From CALAGJ01 sp964293305 (GTDB lineage: Bacteria; Bacteroidota; Bacteroidia; Chitinophagales; Chitinophagaceae), in NCBI GenBank assembly GCA_964293305.1, contig CAXYYO010000030.1, forward strand, positions 1 through 38,882: a stretch of 38,882 nt of DNA. The letters are read 5' to 3'. A model generated the notes under the pieces. It worked only from the letters and a program-made list of their open reading frames with translations, had not been told where the DNA came from and ran no database searches. The position numbers and the translations under genes are program-made. Below, piece by piece: positions 17,181-25,980 of this stretch (within the stretch, counting starts at the first letter, position 1; every line of letters starts with the position of its first letter).

Positions 17181-18091
17181 TGGATAACTCTAGAAAAACT
17201 ACTGTAATTTACATAATGTCCGACAATAGATCTGGCAGCACACTGCTGGAAAATATTTTGAGTAAAAGCAAGGAATGTTTTTCTGTGGGTGAGCTTGCAA
17301 TGCTTAAAGGACATTTACTGAAGCAAGGCCCTGGCGAAAGATGGAACTGGAATTGTAGTTGTGGCAAATCTTTTACTGACTGTAGTTTTTGGAGCCCTGT
17401 ATTGAGCGAAGCTCAAATAAAAAATGACGCTGAATTTCTCACAAATGTTACTTGGGCCTTCAAATCTAAGCTGCTCGTTGTTTATAGTTTTCTGCCATTT
17501 TTGTTGAAAGGTTGGTTGAAAAATATTAGTAAAAAACAGGCAAGCATTAAAGTAACAAATACCCTTACTAAATTATATCCTATAATCAGTAAGCACAGTA
17601 ATAAGAAGTTTATTGTTGACAGTTCTAAAAATCCTGTACAAGCTTTTACGGTTTATGAAAATTGTAAGGATATTGATGTAAAAATAATTTGGCTGAAAAG
17701 AGATATAAGAGCCATTGCCACTTCAAAAAGAAAGTGGAAAGAATTAAATAAAAAAAGAGAGAAATCCCTATTTAGACTATTGTGGGATATTTTTTATTAC
17801 AAGCAAGTATGCGCCACTGTCATAAAAATGGCAAAACCAGCAGATGTGTTAGTATTAGATTATGAAACGCTGGCTACAAATTTGCAATCATCATTAGATA
17901 ATATTTGTAAACATTTTTCGTTGGAAAATTATGATGCCCCAGCATATATGGAATTAATTGAAGACCATACTGTAGCAGGTACTCCGGGAAGATTTACAAA
18001 AAAACCTATACAATATGATCCCACCTGGAAGGATGCCTATCGAGCCGATAAGTTGTCCTGGATTACCGGTGGTATTTTAAATAAACTATAA
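17180..18091 (+). CDS. Sulfotransferase 1, Cys-rich type
   Basis: A 303-residue PAPS-dependent sulfotransferase. The 5'-phosphosulfate loop is SDNRSGSTLLENIL (residues 14-27). The 3'-phosphate-binding region follows with FIVDSSKNP and IIWLKRDIRAIATS. An insert after the loop carries CSCGKSFTDCSFW, a three-Cys motif seen in a subset of bacterial sulfotransferases that may bind metal. It is clearly different from the other two sulfotransferases of the operon and so probably sulfates another position or acceptor. The ATG overlaps the stop of the GT4 gene (TGATG), implying translational coupling. Confidence 0.88.
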   Translation: MDNSRKTTVIYIMSDNRSGSTLLENILSKSKECFSVGELAMLKGHLLKQGPGERWNWNCSCGKSFTDCSFWSPVLSEAQIKNDAEFLTNVTWAFKSKLLVVYSFLPFLLKGWLKNISKKQASIKVTNTLTKLYPIISKHSNKKFIVDSSKNPVQAFTVYENCKDIDVKIIWLKRDIRAIATSKRKWKELNKKREKSLFRLLWDIFYYKQVCATVIKMAKPADVLVLDYETLATNLQSSLDNICKHFSLENYDAPAYMELIEDHTVAGTPGRFTKKPIQYDPTWKDAYRADKLSWITGGILNKL

Positions 18092-18102
18092 AAAAATAAA
18101 GC

Positions 18103-18888
18103 ATGAAGCATTTGATGCAAACAGCAGTAAAAGCAGCCTATGAGGCAGGTAATAAAATCTTAGAAGTTTATGCCAGGGATTTTGCTATAGAAACAAAAGA
18201 AGACAAATCTCCATTAACAGAAGCAGATAAGGCAGCACATTTAGTGATAAAAGCATTACTAGCAGATACGAATATTCCCATGCTAAGTGAGGAAGGAAAA
18301 AAAATGGAATATGATGAAAGAAAAGATTGGAATCAGTTTTGGTTAGTTGATCCATTGGATGGTACAAAAGAATTCATTAAGAAAAATGGAGAGTTTACCG
18401 TAAATATTGCATTAGTTGAAAATGGTATTCCAAAAGGAGGCGTTGTATATGTGCCCGTAAAAGGAACCATGTATTATGGTTATGAAGGTGCGGGAAGTTT
18501 TGCATTTACAGTAGATGCCTCGCAGGATGTGGTAGCACAAATGGAAGGTGCTTATACACTTCCATCAGCCAATACAAATGTATATAGTGTAGTAGCCAGT
18601 CGTAGCCATAACAGTCCAGAAACAGAATCTTTCATAGAAGAGAAAAAGAAACAATATGGTGAAGTAAGTATTGTGAGTAGCGGCAGTAGTATAAAGCTTT
18701 GCCTAGTAGCTGAGGGTAATGCTAATGTATATCCCCGTTTGGCACCTACAATGGAGTGGGATACCGCCGCAGGACATGCTGTAGCAAAATATGCAGGTTG
18801 TAAAGTATATCAGTTTGAAACTGGCAATGAATTAGCTTATAATAAAGAAAACTTATTAAACCCTTGGTTTGTTGTAGAACGTAATTAA
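18103..18888 (+). CDS. cysQ: CysQ, 3'(2'),5'-bisphosphate nucleotidase
   Basis: A 261-residue member of the inositol-monophosphatase-like, lithium-sensitive phosphatase family. The metal site shows SEEG (62-65), DPLDGTKEF (83-91) and WDTAAGHAV near 225. The KEF and the surrounding residues match CysQ, which turns 3'-phosphoadenosine 5'-phosphate (PAP) into AMP. PAP is the by-product of every PAPS-dependent sulfotransferase and inhibits these enzymes. Its place between two sulfotransferase genes, with 11 bases on either side, argues strongly that its job here is to clear PAP formed by the operon rather than general sulfate assimilation. Confidence 0.93.
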   Translation: MKHLMQTAVKAAYEAGNKILEVYARDFAIETKEDKSPLTEADKAAHLVIKALLADTNIPMLSEEGKKMEYDERKDWNQFWLVDPLDGTKEFIKKNGEFTVNIALVENGIPKGGVVYVPVKGTMYYGYEGAGSFAFTVDASQDVVAQMEGAYTLPSANTNVYSVVASRSHNSPETESFIEEKKKQYGEVSIVSSGSSIKLCLVAEGNANVYPRLAPTMEWDTAAGHAVAKYAGCKVYQFETGNELAYNKENLLNPWFVVERN

Positions 18889-18899
18889 TCAAATCTATA

Positions 18900-19841
18900 A
18901 TGCCTGTTGCTTTTCCAAATACATTTTTAATAGGAGTACAAAAAGCCGGTACTACTACACTTGATGACTGGTTGAGTCAGCACCCGGATATTTATTGTTA
19001 TGATTCTTTAAAGGATGTTCATCTCTTCTATCGTTTTAAAACAAAGGAAGAAATGGAAAAGCGTATGGTGTTGGAAACACCTGCATATAAAGGTGAAAAA
19101 ATCATCTTGCAAAGTGCAGTAAACTATGTGTTTTATGAATCAATGCTACAGGGCATACAAACTCATTCGCCGCAGGCAAAACTTTTATTGATATTGCGCA
19201 ATCCAGCTGATAGAGCAATTTCAGCCTATCAATATTTCTGTAAGATGAATAGGGAAACAAGACCTATTGAATCTGCACTTACCTACCAACCAAAAGATTG
19301 CACAAGCTTCAATCCTGACAACAGCGATTTTTCCTATATAGAACATGGATTCTATGGCAAGCAAGTGCAGTCAGTTCTGAAATATTTTCGAAGAGAGCAA
19401 TTATTTGTTTTGGACTATGATGACCTGCGCAGTAGGCCTCAATATCTGATGGAACAAATTGCAAATTTTCTTCAGATTGATAAAAATTTTGTTCCTGATT
19501 TTTCACCAAAAAATGTAACAGGTACTGTAAAAAGTCAGGCTTTGCAGCAAACTGTTTTAAGTCATAATAAATACAGAAAATGGGTGGTTGATCATATCAT
19601 AGACCCAATATTTCCCGTTACAAAAAGAAAGGCATTCAAGAAAAAAATTTTTGAATGGAATACCAATCAAAATAGAAATAAGGAATCAGTAAACAATGCC
19701 TCCCAAAATATAAGTAAGGAAGTAAGATTGTCAATAAAGGAAAATCTTTTGCCATTATATGCAACTGACACTCTTCTTTTGGATGAATTATTGCATACTA
19801 ACTTTTTTAAAATTTGGCATCCTGTAAAAAACCAGGATTAA
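18900..19841 (+). CDS. Sulfotransferase 2, Sulfotransfer_1 (NDST-like) type
   Basis: A 313-residue protein. The 5'-phosphosulfate loop is IGVQKAGTTTLDDWLSQHP (11-29) with Lys15, and the 3'-phosphate site is LLLILRNPADRAISAYQ. These spacings match the bacterial enzymes related to heparan-sulfate sulfotransferases, so a carbohydrate acceptor is likely. The segment FVLDYDDLRSRPQ is also family-typical. There is no signal peptide or membrane segment, consistent with cytoplasmic sulfation before export. It starts 11 bases after cysQ and ends 17 bases before the second GT4 gene. Confidence 0.9.
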   Translation: MPVAFPNTFLIGVQKAGTTTLDDWLSQHPDIYCYDSLKDVHLFYRFKTKEEMEKRMVLETPAYKGEKIILQSAVNYVFYESMLQGIQTHSPQAKLLLILRNPADRAISAYQYFCKMNRETRPIESALTYQPKDCTSFNPDNSDFSYIEHGFYGKQVQSVLKYFRREQLFVLDYDDLRSRPQYLMEQIANFLQIDKNFVPDFSPKNVTGTVKSQALQQTVLSHNKYRKWVVDHIIDPIFPVTKRKAFKKKIFEWNTNQNRNKESVNNASQNISKEVRLSIKENLLPLYATDTLLLDELLHTNFFKIWHPVKNQD

Positions 19842-19858
19842 ACCTATGATAAACCGTA

Positions 19859-20968
19859 ATGAGCAAATTTAAAATAGTACAAATGTTGCCGGCATTAGGC
19901 TGGGGTGGCGCACAGGTTTTTGCCATCCAGCTCTGCAATGAACTCATTAAAAATCCGGACTATGATATTACATTGGTATCTATGTATCATCATACAGAAG
20001 CCCATTTGCCAACATCACAATTAAACCCACGCATCAAATTCAGAAGTTTGGGTAAGCAAAAAGGTTTTGATTTTAGGATGTTTGGGGCTATTAAAAGAAT
20101 GATAAGGGAAGAAAAGCCAGATGTAGTACACACACATTTGCACGCTGGCTATTATTGTTTTGATGCATTTTTAAATGTTACTGAATTTCCCTTTAAAAAA
20201 ATTCATACCCTTCATAATCTGGCTCAAAAAGAGAGTCCATTACATGGTAGATTAGCTTATAATTTTTTCTTCAAACGCCACATCATTACGCCAGTAAGTA
20301 TTTCTGAAGAAGTATTGCTCAGTGCACAAAAAGCTTATGATGGTAGTGCCAAAATATTAATACTGAATGGTAGCTATCCAGTAAAGGCTTCTAAGGATTT
20401 TGATGCAGTAAAAGAAAAAATAAATGCGCTGAAAAAAAATAGCGATACAAAAGTATTACTGAATGTAGCCCGCATTTGCAAGCAAAAAAATCAGCTCCTT
20501 TTATTAGAAAGCATGAAGCAGATGCAGGATGAAAATATTATTGCCATCATACTCGGGCACTACCTTCCGGATGATAAAGGTTTGTATGATCAACTCATGG
20601 CAAACAAACCCGACAATGTGCACTTCATGGGGAAAATACAGGAGGTGGGAGATTATTATTTACAAAGTGATGCCTTTGTACTTACTTCCATATTTGAAGG
20701 TTTGCCAATCAGTTCTTTGGAAGCTATGAGTGCGGGTATCATCCCAATATGCACACCGGTGGGTGGCTTAAAAAATATTGTTACAAACGATATGGGATTC
20801 TTATCTGACGAAGTGAGTGTACAATCTTTTACAAAATCGGTGAAGCAATACCTCAAACTGTCAGCATCAGATGTAGCCGTTTTACAACAAAACAATAAAT
20901 TGCTGTACCAGCAAAAATTCAGCATGGATAGTTGTATGGCACAGTATGACAAATTATATCACAATTAA
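19859..20968 (+). CDS. GT4 family glycosyltransferase (second copy)
   Basis: A 369-residue paralogue of the first gene of the operon: the same KIVQMLPALGWGGAQVF start, the same LLNVARICKQKNQ block and EX7E at Glu280-Glu288 (FEGLPISSLEAMS). The acceptor-domain middle (residues about 60-130) differs most, which suggests a different acceptor with a similar donor. It appears to come from an old duplication, since many third codon positions have changed. Cytoplasmic, part of the operon, 14 bases ahead of the last sulfotransferase gene. Confidence 0.9.
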   Translation: MSKFKIVQMLPALGWGGAQVFAIQLCNELIKNPDYDITLVSMYHHTEAHLPTSQLNPRIKFRSLGKQKGFDFRMFGAIKRMIREEKPDVVHTHLHAGYYCFDAFLNVTEFPFKKIHTLHNLAQKESPLHGRLAYNFFFKRHIITPVSISEEVLLSAQKAYDGSAKILILNGSYPVKASKDFDAVKEKINALKKNSDTKVLLNVARICKQKNQLLLLESMKQMQDENIIAIILGHYLPDDKGLYDQLMANKPDNVHFMGKIQEVGDYYLQSDAFVLTSIFEGLPISSLEAMSAGIIPICTPVGGLKNIVTNDMGFLSDEVSVQSFTKSVKQYLKLSASDVAVLQQNNKLLYQQKFSMDSCMAQYDKLYHN

Positions 20969-20982
20969 TCATCAACAAATTT

Positions 20983-21903
20983 ATGGCTGATAACGTATTG
21001 CCAAATTTCATGATTATCGGCCCTCCAAAAACGGCCTCCACTTCCTTACACTACTATCTTTCTCAGCATCCAGATATCTGTATGAGCGAGCCCAAAGAAA
21101 CCCGCTATATGGACAACCAATACAGGGAAGATTTAGCAGGTTATTCAAAATATTTTGCGCATGCAAAGGGGCAGAAAGCCATTGGTGATGGTACGCCTAC
21201 TTATAGTTTTTTACCCTTTGTGGCTGAGCGCATTCAAAAACATTTTCCAGCTATTAAACTTATTATTTGTTTTAGAGATCCGGTGGACCGTGCTTTTAGT
21301 GGATGGCTGATGCGTTGTGCCAAAGGCAATGAAAAAAATAGCTTTCAAGAAGCACTCCGCCTAAATATGGAGCAGCGAAGCAAGCATACTCTTCATGGTG
21401 ATGATGGTATTGCTTTCTGGATGGAAGATCAAAATGCATTAGGCGATAAAAATCAAATTCTTTGCCGCACTTACGTGGAAGGTAGTATGTATGCAGAGCA
21501 AATGGAATATTACCTCAATAAGTTCAAACCTGAGCAAATTCATTATCTCTTTATGGATGATCTTCGAAAAGATTTGATACCAACCTTACAAAAGATGTTT
21601 GCTTTTCTTGGAGTTGATGAAAAATTTGATCAAATAAAAACAGAAGAAGTAAATAAGCATAAAAAAGTAAGGCTAAAGTTTTTATTCAATTTGTTTGGAA
21701 AGGATAAAGTAAAAAATGTAAAAAACTTTTTACCTGCACCATTAGCAAACTTACTGAAGCCCATACTGCGTACCGAAGTAAAAAAGCCAGAAATAACTGA
21801 TGCCGATAAGAAATTTGCCTGGGACATTTTTAAAGATGATGTGGCAAAACTTGAGCAAATAATCGGCAAAAATTTAACTCAGTGGCGTAAGAAATATGAG
21901 TAA
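20983..21903 (+). CDS. Sulfotransferase 3, Sulfotransfer_1 type
   Basis: A 306-residue protein with the phosphosulfate loop IIGPPKTASTSLHYYLSQHP (11-30, Lys16) and the 3'-phosphate site LIICFRDPVDRAFSGWL. It belongs to the same branch as sulfotransferase 2 but is not a close copy. The segment SEPKETRYMDN after the loop is typical of bacterial heparan-type sulfotransferases. It closes the operon; a convergent metallo-hydrolase gene ends 36 bases further. No strong terminator is visible in that gap. Confidence 0.9.
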   Translation: MADNVLPNFMIIGPPKTASTSLHYYLSQHPDICMSEPKETRYMDNQYREDLAGYSKYFAHAKGQKAIGDGTPTYSFLPFVAERIQKHFPAIKLIICFRDPVDRAFSGWLMRCAKGNEKNSFQEALRLNMEQRSKHTLHGDDGIAFWMEDQNALGDKNQILCRTYVEGSMYAEQMEYYLNKFKPEQIHYLFMDDLRKDLIPTLQKMFAFLGVDEKFDQIKTEEVNKHKKVRLKFLFNLFGKDKVKNVKNFLPAPLANLLKPILRTEVKKPEITDADKKFAWDIFKDDVAKLEQIIGKNLTQWRKKYE

Positions 21904-21939
21904 ATAATACATTGTTTTCATCAATGTTGATGTGTATGA

Positions 21940-22677
21940 TTAAAATGTAAAAACAGGCTGTTTTATATCGTGATAAAATAAAAAAGTCCATTTTTCATTT
22001 TTGCCCTGTTCCCACCATTGCTGTCTTAGTTCCATAGCCTTTCTGCCATCATAGTCATACTTAGCTACAAATCGGTTTTTCATTTGCTGTAGTTGCGGAG
22101 CATCGTCTCCACCAAAAAAAATCGTTTGCCCATCCTCCACTATTCTATAGGTTTGATGATGCATGCTGTGAGCTCCTGTTATTTCGTAGTGAATATAGTT
22201 ATCAATACTGCCATTGCCATTTAACTGTACCACCTGTGAGTTGCCTTGCAATACATCTAATTCATCTGGCATATAAGAAGGGAAGCCTTTTTCAAAGGCA
22301 AATTCAAGTTCCTCATGCTGCACATAGTAAACTGCATTTGGAAATGCAGACTGATAGTGGCCAAGATTATTTCTTTTGCTTATACCACCTGCATGATCTT
22401 TATGCAAATGTGATAGCAGCACTTTTGTAATATGGGATGGCTCTATTCCATGTTTTAGCATATTGTTGTGAATAATTAACTCCCCTTTTTCAGCAAAGCC
22501 AAGTCCTGTATCTAATAGCAATACATCATTTTTGGTGATGATAAGAAATGGCTGTACTTCAACCAGTATGCTACCTACAGGACGCTGCTGAAGTTGATCT
22601 TTTTCGAGATTAAATGGTACAAATATTTTTGTTTTATCAATTGTATAAACACCTTCATTAAGTGGTATGATTTGCAT
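21940..22677 (-). CDS. Metallo-beta-lactamase fold hydrolase
   Basis: A 245-residue protein from the ATG at 22677 (MQIIPLNEGVYTIDKTK); a longer frame to 22731 would cover the -7 box. The metal-binding motif HLHKDH is at residues 90/92/94/95, with LLLDTGLG before it, ITGAHSMHH and FFGGDDAP further on, and a C-terminal YHD. This is the general MBL-fold hydrolase layout; lactonase, glyoxalase or other ester hydrolysis are all possible. It is not part of the sulfotransferase operon, being on the opposite strand. Confidence 0.87.
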   Translation of the reverse strand: MQIIPLNEGVYTIDKTKIFVPFNLEKDQLQQRPVGSILVEVQPFLIITKNDVLLLDTGLGFAEKGELIIHNNMLKHGIEPSHITKVLLSHLHKDHAGGISKRNNLGHYQSAFPNAVYYVQHEELEFAFEKGFPSYMPDELDVLQGNSQVVQLNGNGSIDNYIHYEITGAHSMHHQTYRIVEDGQTIFFGGDDAPQLQQMKNRFVAKYDYDGRKAMELRQQWWEQGKNEKWTFLFYHDIKQPVFTF

Positions 22678-22715
22678 GCTATGTATTCGTATAATTATCT
22701 TTATAAATGTTGAAG

Positions 22716-22723
22716 CAAAAATA
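22716..22723 (-). promoter_or_regulatory. -7 box (TAttTTTG) of the MBL-fold gene
   Basis: TATTTTTG on the - strand matches the -7 consensus, 39 bases before the ATG at 22677. It lies in the divergent gap to the helicase gene at 22773. The -33 element is not at the standard distance. Confidence 0.42.
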
Positions 22724-22772
22724 ATGGGCATTTTTATATACTTTGCCAGTGCAAAACAAATGATATCAGCAA

Positions 22773-25268
22773 ATGCCTCCGGAAATTATTATCAATGAAG
22801 GGTTTGAAATGGCCGCAGAGTTTGTGCTGCATACAGATCAGTCCGTTTTTTTAACTGGTAAGGCAGGTACAGGAAAAACCACATTCCTCAAACATATCAC
22901 TTCAATATGTAAGAAAGAGTTTGTGGTTACAGCTCCTACTGCTGTGGCTGCTATCAATTGTGCAGGTGCCACATTACATTCAGTTTTTCAGCTCCCCTTT
23001 GGTGCATTTATTCCCGGCACATTAAGAGGTTTTTCAGATACCAATACCACAATTACAGACAAGCATTCTCTCTTTAAAAATTCACGTTTGGGTAAAGACA
23101 AAAGAGAATTATTTAATAGATTGGAATTGCTCATCATTGATGAAGTGAGTATGCTGCGTGCAGATATGTTGGATGCTGTCGATCTACTATTACGCCATTT
23201 CAGAAAAAGACCAATGGAAGCTTTTGGTGGTGTACAGGTGCTTTTTATTGGTGACCTCTATCAATTACCCCCTGTAGTAAAAAATGATGAATGGGAGTTT
23301 TTGAAAGAATATTATGATAGTCCATTTTTCTTTGATGCCTTGGCATTGAAAACTATGCTACCAGTATGCCTTAGTTTAGAAAAAATATACAGACAAACCA
23401 ATGAGGCATTTATTGGATTGCTCAATCGCATTAGAAATAACGAACTAAGATCAACAGATTATGATTTGTTGAATGATAAAGTGTGCAATGCATTACCAGC
23501 AAATCATTTGGATTATGTAACCCTTACTACCCACAATGCAATTGCAGATAATATCAACTATGCAGAATTGCAAAAAACAAAAGGAGCGTCTTACAGTTTT
23601 GAAGCAATTGTAAAAGGAGATTTTCCAGAAAAAATGTATCCAGTTGATCCTACACTTACCATTAAGGTAGGTGCAAGACTGATGTTCATCAAAAATGATG
23701 CACAAAGCAAACGCTGGCACAATGGAAAAATGGCAACGGTTTTAGAGATATTTTTTGATGAAGAATTAGACACAAACCTCATAAAAGTACAACCTGATGA
23801 AGCGATATATCCCATCATTTTAGAAAAAGAAGTATGGAGTAATACAAAATATTTTTATAATGAAAATGAGGATAGTATTGATGAAGAAGAGCTTGGTAGT
23901 TTTACACAATATCCTGTAAGACTTGCATGGGCCATAACCATACATAAAAGTCAGGGTCTTACATTTGAAAAAGTAATTATTGATGCTGCTCGGGCATTTG
24001 CCGCAGGCCAGGTTTATGTGGCACTCAGCAGGTGCGTATCCTTAGACGGCGTTATACTACTGAGTAAAATTACTCAAGCCGCCATATCTACAAACCCTTT
24101 GATTGTAGACTATATGCAAAATCAGACTACGGACCATTTACCTGAAATGCTAAAACAAAAAAAACAAGCCTTTTTTGTAAATACAACACAGCATAAATAT
24201 GATTTTAAACAGCCAATAAGAAGAATGCTCCAACTACAAGATTATATGCTGCAAAGACAACTAAAAAACAGTGCAGAAGTAGTTGCCTTCATTTTACAAA
24301 TTGTTGATTCCCTAAATGAAATCGAAAAAACAGCAGAAAAATTTAGACAACAAATAAAACAAATTTTGGATAATGGTATAAATGAAAAGATATTAAATGA
24401 ATTAAAAGCGAGATGCGAAAAAGCAGATGAGTGGTTTGGAAAAATATTTCTGGCAAAAGCCCTAACTCCATTGAATGACATTGCAAAAATGATATTGTTA
24501 GAAAAAAAATCAAGAACAGCATTGGCCGCTATTTATGGAGAAATAAAATGGATGAAAAAATGTAAGGAGAAATTTATTCCGGCTTCGCCAAATCCAATTA
24601 TTCCAAAAATATCTCCTTCAAAAGAAATTAATGCTTCAGAAAGTCTTGCAGAATTATTGAAAACGAAACGCAATGAAATTGCTTCTAAGCAATCACTACC
24701 GCCTTATCGTATTTGCAGCAACCAAACGATTAGTGAAATGGAAACCTACCTCCCCCAAAATTTATTGGAGTTGTCAAGGATTCATGGTATGGGTAATTAT
24801 ACTTTAGAAAATTATGGGGATGATTTTCTTTCCGTTATGAAAGCGTATTGTGATAAACACCAGCTGCAAAGCAGAATACATGAAAAAATTAGTATAAAAA
24901 TCAAAAAACAAAGCAACAATATAAATGCGGAGCAAGAACCACAAATAAATACAAAACAGCAAAGTTTTAATTTATTTCAGGAGGGAAAAACAATTGCAGA
25001 AATTGCATCCGCTAGAAACTTAGTCATCAGTACAATAGAAGGGCATCTCAGTACATTTATTGCTGATGGTAAACTGGATGTTTTTAAATTAATTTCAAAA
25101 GAAAAATATGAGTTAGTTGCAAAGCGTTTATTGGCAAATAGTACAGAAAGCGGAATCGATATTGCAGCTACAAAAGCTGAGCTATCTGCGGATATTAATT
25201 ATGGAGAATTAAGAATGGTATCCGCTCATTTACAGTTTATAAAAAAACAAGAAAATATTACAGCATAA
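22773..25268 (+). CDS. Pif1/RecD-like helicase with HRDC domain and HTH tail
   Basis: An 831-residue superfamily 1 helicase. Walker A GKAGTGKTT is at residues 29-37; the Walker B region LLIIDEVSML and a GDLYQLPPV motif follow. The C-terminal helicase motif LAWAITIHKSQGLTFEKV, then YVALSRC, belongs to the UvrD_C_2 type. After a coiled region comes an HRDC-like domain (about 630-705, around ELSRIHGMGNYTLENYGDDF) and a C-terminal helix-turn-helix segment (FNLFQEGKTIAEIASARNLV). This architecture is known in Bacteroidota and is probably used in DNA repair or replication-fork work. The DUF1569 gene follows after 13 bases. Confidence 0.9.
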   Translation: MPPEIIINEGFEMAAEFVLHTDQSVFLTGKAGTGKTTFLKHITSICKKEFVVTAPTAVAAINCAGATLHSVFQLPFGAFIPGTLRGFSDTNTTITDKHSLFKNSRLGKDKRELFNRLELLIIDEVSMLRADMLDAVDLLLRHFRKRPMEAFGGVQVLFIGDLYQLPPVVKNDEWEFLKEYYDSPFFFDALALKTMLPVCLSLEKIYRQTNEAFIGLLNRIRNNELRSTDYDLLNDKVCNALPANHLDYVTLTTHNAIADNINYAELQKTKGASYSFEAIVKGDFPEKMYPVDPTLTIKVGARLMFIKNDAQSKRWHNGKMATVLEIFFDEELDTNLIKVQPDEAIYPIILEKEVWSNTKYFYNENEDSIDEEELGSFTQYPVRLAWAITIHKSQGLTFEKVIIDAARAFAAGQVYVALSRCVSLDGVILLSKITQAAISTNPLIVDYMQNQTTDHLPEMLKQKKQAFFVNTTQHKYDFKQPIRRMLQLQDYMLQRQLKNSAEVVAFILQIVDSLNEIEKTAEKFRQQIKQILDNGINEKILNELKARCEKADEWFGKIFLAKALTPLNDIAKMILLEKKSRTALAAIYGEIKWMKKCKEKFIPASPNPIIPKISPSKEINASESLAELLKTKRNEIASKQSLPPYRICSNQTISEMETYLPQNLLELSRIHGMGNYTLENYGDDFLSVMKAYCDKHQLQSRIHEKISIKIKKQSNNINAEQEPQINTKQQSFNLFQEGKTIAEIASARNLVISTIEGHLSTFIADGKLDVFKLISKEKYELVAKRLLANSTESGIDIAATKAELSADINYGELRMVSAHLQFIKKQENITA

Positions 25269-25281
25269 AATCTTCAGAAGC

Positions 25282-25740
25282 ATGAAAACATTGGAAGCAT
25301 TAATGGAAGAGTTAGAGGGCATTGTTCCTAAATACGAAAAAGAAAATAGATCTGTTTCCAAAGCATGTATAGGATGGCATATATCACATAGTTTTATGGT
25401 ATTGGAGCGAATGAGTATGACCCTGGCACAAAGTGACCCTGCACAGTATAAAAAATCTTCATTCAGTTTTATAAAATCGTTGGTCATGTTCTCAGGCCGT
25501 ATACCAAGAGGCAGGGGCAAAGCTCCGGCTATTGTGAGTCCGATAGAAACAATAACACTTGAAATTATAACTGATAGAATAGCTAGTGCTAAAAAAGCAT
25601 TGCATGAAATGGAAAATGCCCATGAAAATGGATTTATGAATCATCCGGTATTTGGTATTTTAAATAAAAAAGAGACGATGCGCTTTATGCGGATACATAC
25701 TCATCATCATCTACAAATTATAAAGGATATCCTCGGATAA
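25282..25740 (+). CDS. DUF1569 / DinB-like four-helix protein
   Basis: A 152-residue protein. GWHISHSF (about 32-39) and HTHHHLQIIKDIL at the end supply the His residues of the DinB/YfiT-like metal site; the helical character fits a four-helix bundle. DUF1569 members in Bacteroidota have no assigned role; some DinB-fold proteins are thiol-dependent transferases. It lies 13 bases behind the helicase gene and is likely cotranscribed. Confidence 0.8.
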   Translation: MKTLEALMEELEGIVPKYEKENRSVSKACIGWHISHSFMVLERMSMTLAQSDPAQYKKSSFSFIKSLVMFSGRIPRGRGKAPAIVSPIETITLEIITDRIASAKKALHEMENAHENGFMNHPVFGILNKKETMRFMRIHTHHHLQIIKDILG

Positions 25741-25931
25741 GCGTTGAGCTATTTATCCAAGATGATCTAGTTTAATTTTATTACAAAGTAGAAACATTGT
25801 ATACCTATTCTGTGGAAAATAATTGTTTACTTTTAAATAGGTTACTATTTCTTCAATAAAAACTTACCCTATACACTTATCTATTTGCATTTCAATTTTT
25901 CTGTACAAAGTCAACTGCATCACTTGGGTTT

Positions 25932-25959
25932 ATAAAAAAAGGCTCCTTTTGGGGAGCCT
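25932..25959 (-). terminator. Rho-independent terminator of the rimP-nusA-infB operon
   Basis: On the - strand, AGGCTCC and GGAGCCT can pair (arms 25959-25953 and 25946-25940) around a six-base loop, followed by a run of seven T. It starts 22 bases past the infB stop. Confidence 0.9.
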
Positions 25960-25980
25960 AAAAATTTAATATCGGAATAC

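Noticed and set aside
21909..21928. ACATTG/CAATGT inverted repeat after the sulfation operon
   Set aside because: Six-base stem with no T run; too weak to call a terminator.
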